Shown here: one piece after another, positions 63,720 to 64,000 of the stretch
Layout of the letters: each line of letters begins with the position of its first letter
Numbering within the stretch: the stretch's first letter is position 1
From: Diphasiastrum complanatum
Lineage: Eukaryota; Streptophyta; Lycopodiopsida; Lycopodiales; Lycopodiaceae
Direction of reading: 5' to 3'
Length of the DNA stretch: 64,000 nt
NCBI GenBank assembly: GCA_029204225.1
Contig: CM055095.1
Coordinates: forward strand, 34,747,078 to 34,811,077
The notes under the pieces: generated by a model
The model's database searches: none
What the model was told of the DNA's origin: nothing
What the model saw: the letters and a program-made list of their open reading frames with translations, nothing else
Made by a program: the position numbers and the translations under genes

Positions 63720-64000
63720 TTATGGCTTGACTGCCTACAAACCCATTCATACAAATGAGGTCTTGAGGTCCAAAAACTGCCGTATTAGAACAACAATTAT
63801 CACAAATTGTTTCATCCTTAAAGGATACATCAATGCAAGAAATTGAAAAATTACCTGGAGGCCGTTTCTTTGGGCAGTCCTTAGACAAATTCTCCTTCTC
63901 CATATAGGAGAAACACAACCCGTCGCTCTTGTCAAAGTTTGCCCTCTCCAACCAAGGACGCTTGTTTTTCTTTTCCGATGGGAAAGCTGTGTCAAAACCC
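63658..64000 (-). pseudogene. Gypsy-K gag tail and protease start
   Basis: 'CFSYMEKENLSKDCPKKRPP' is at the position of the zinc knuckle; the second Cys is Tyr and the His is Asn, so zinc binding is lost. Then 'CDNCCSNTAVFGPQDLICM' and the protease 'ISVLFDDGSTHNF' with D-D-G as in Gypsy-2. The rest of gag lies beyond 64000. Confidence 0.83.

Larger units (their letters stand above)
62396..64000 (-). mobile_element. Gypsy-K, chromovirus-type Ty3/gypsy remnant (runs off window)
   Basis: A minus-strand element showing, from 64000 down, gag zinc knuckle, protease, and RT to shortly after the palm. It is truncated at about 62396 where LINE-J begins. No LTR lies in the window. Sequence motifs are close to Gypsy-1 and Gypsy-2 (protease lead, RT entrance '[15 protein letters not shown]'). 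Confidence 0.88.

Overview
This is a repeat-dense stretch of a plant nuclear genome, most likely a seed plant. The evidence is LTR retrotransposons with the plant initiator-Met primer-binding site (TGGTATCAGAGCC), Ty1/copia and chromodomain Ty3/gypsy proteins, a Tat/Athila-like gypsy element, LINEs, long (CT)n/(GA)n microsatellites, and isolated intron-split exons of plant host genes. I see no rRNA, tRNA, CRISPR or bacterial-type gene, and no intact autonomous element. Almost every open frame belongs to a decayed retroelement. LAYOUT. 1-2811: LINE-A (minus), cut at 2812 by Copia-A (minus, 2812-5990), which is followed by a gypsy RT/RNase H scrap (5991-7040). 7848-8100: one orphan exon of an ILP1/NIPA (C3HC zinc-finger) host gene on the minus strand. 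9300-11650: featureless DNA, a lone polypurine tract with the start of an LTR, and a 101-bp (CT)n. 11656-26268: one LINE copy (LINE-B, plus) split into four pieces by three gypsy elements: Gypsy-1 (12107-18381, plus, TSD CAGAG), Gypsy-2 (18435-21806, minus, TSD ATGAG) and Gypsy-3 (22373-24794, plus, TSD CATGG). Removing each element with one TSD copy restores the LINE sequence. 26269-27060: a second, internally deleted LINE (LINE-C). 27929-28425: a possible small host gene on the minus strand. 29440-35250: a copia remnant (Copia-D) abutting a Tat-like gypsy remnant (Gypsy-E). 36784-38920: an unidentified degenerate frame ending at a polypurine tract and a ~1-kb LTR. 39950-43197: Gypsy-F, Tat-like, with a tRNA-Asp-type primer site. 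43890-49504: Copia-G (plus, TSD ACCTC), with a striking set of CACGTG palindromes in its LTRs. 51756-52300: the tail of a related copia. 54193-61330: three exons of a GDSL esterase/lipase of the CPRD49/IAH1 type (plus); the intron between exons 2 and 3 is 6,630 bp and carries the chimeric Copia-I (minus, 56025-60456, TSD ATGAA). 61790-62395: LINE-J tail (minus). 62396-64000: Gypsy-K, a chromovirus remnant (minus) leaving the window. HOW IT FITS TOGETHER. The window is best read as host introns and intergenic DNA filled by successive waves of LINEs, then LTR elements, then decay. LTRs, primer sites and polypurine tracts are often kept while RT, RNase H or integrase modules are missing, a different module in each element. 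The only clearly host-coding pieces are the GDSL exons and the ILP1-like exon, with the 28.4-kb locus a weaker third. I found no obviously new biological system. The most interesting signals are the LTR CACGTG palindromes, the triple insertion into one LINE, the chimeric Copia-I inside a host intron, and the unidentified frame next to an LTR at 36.8-37.9 kb.
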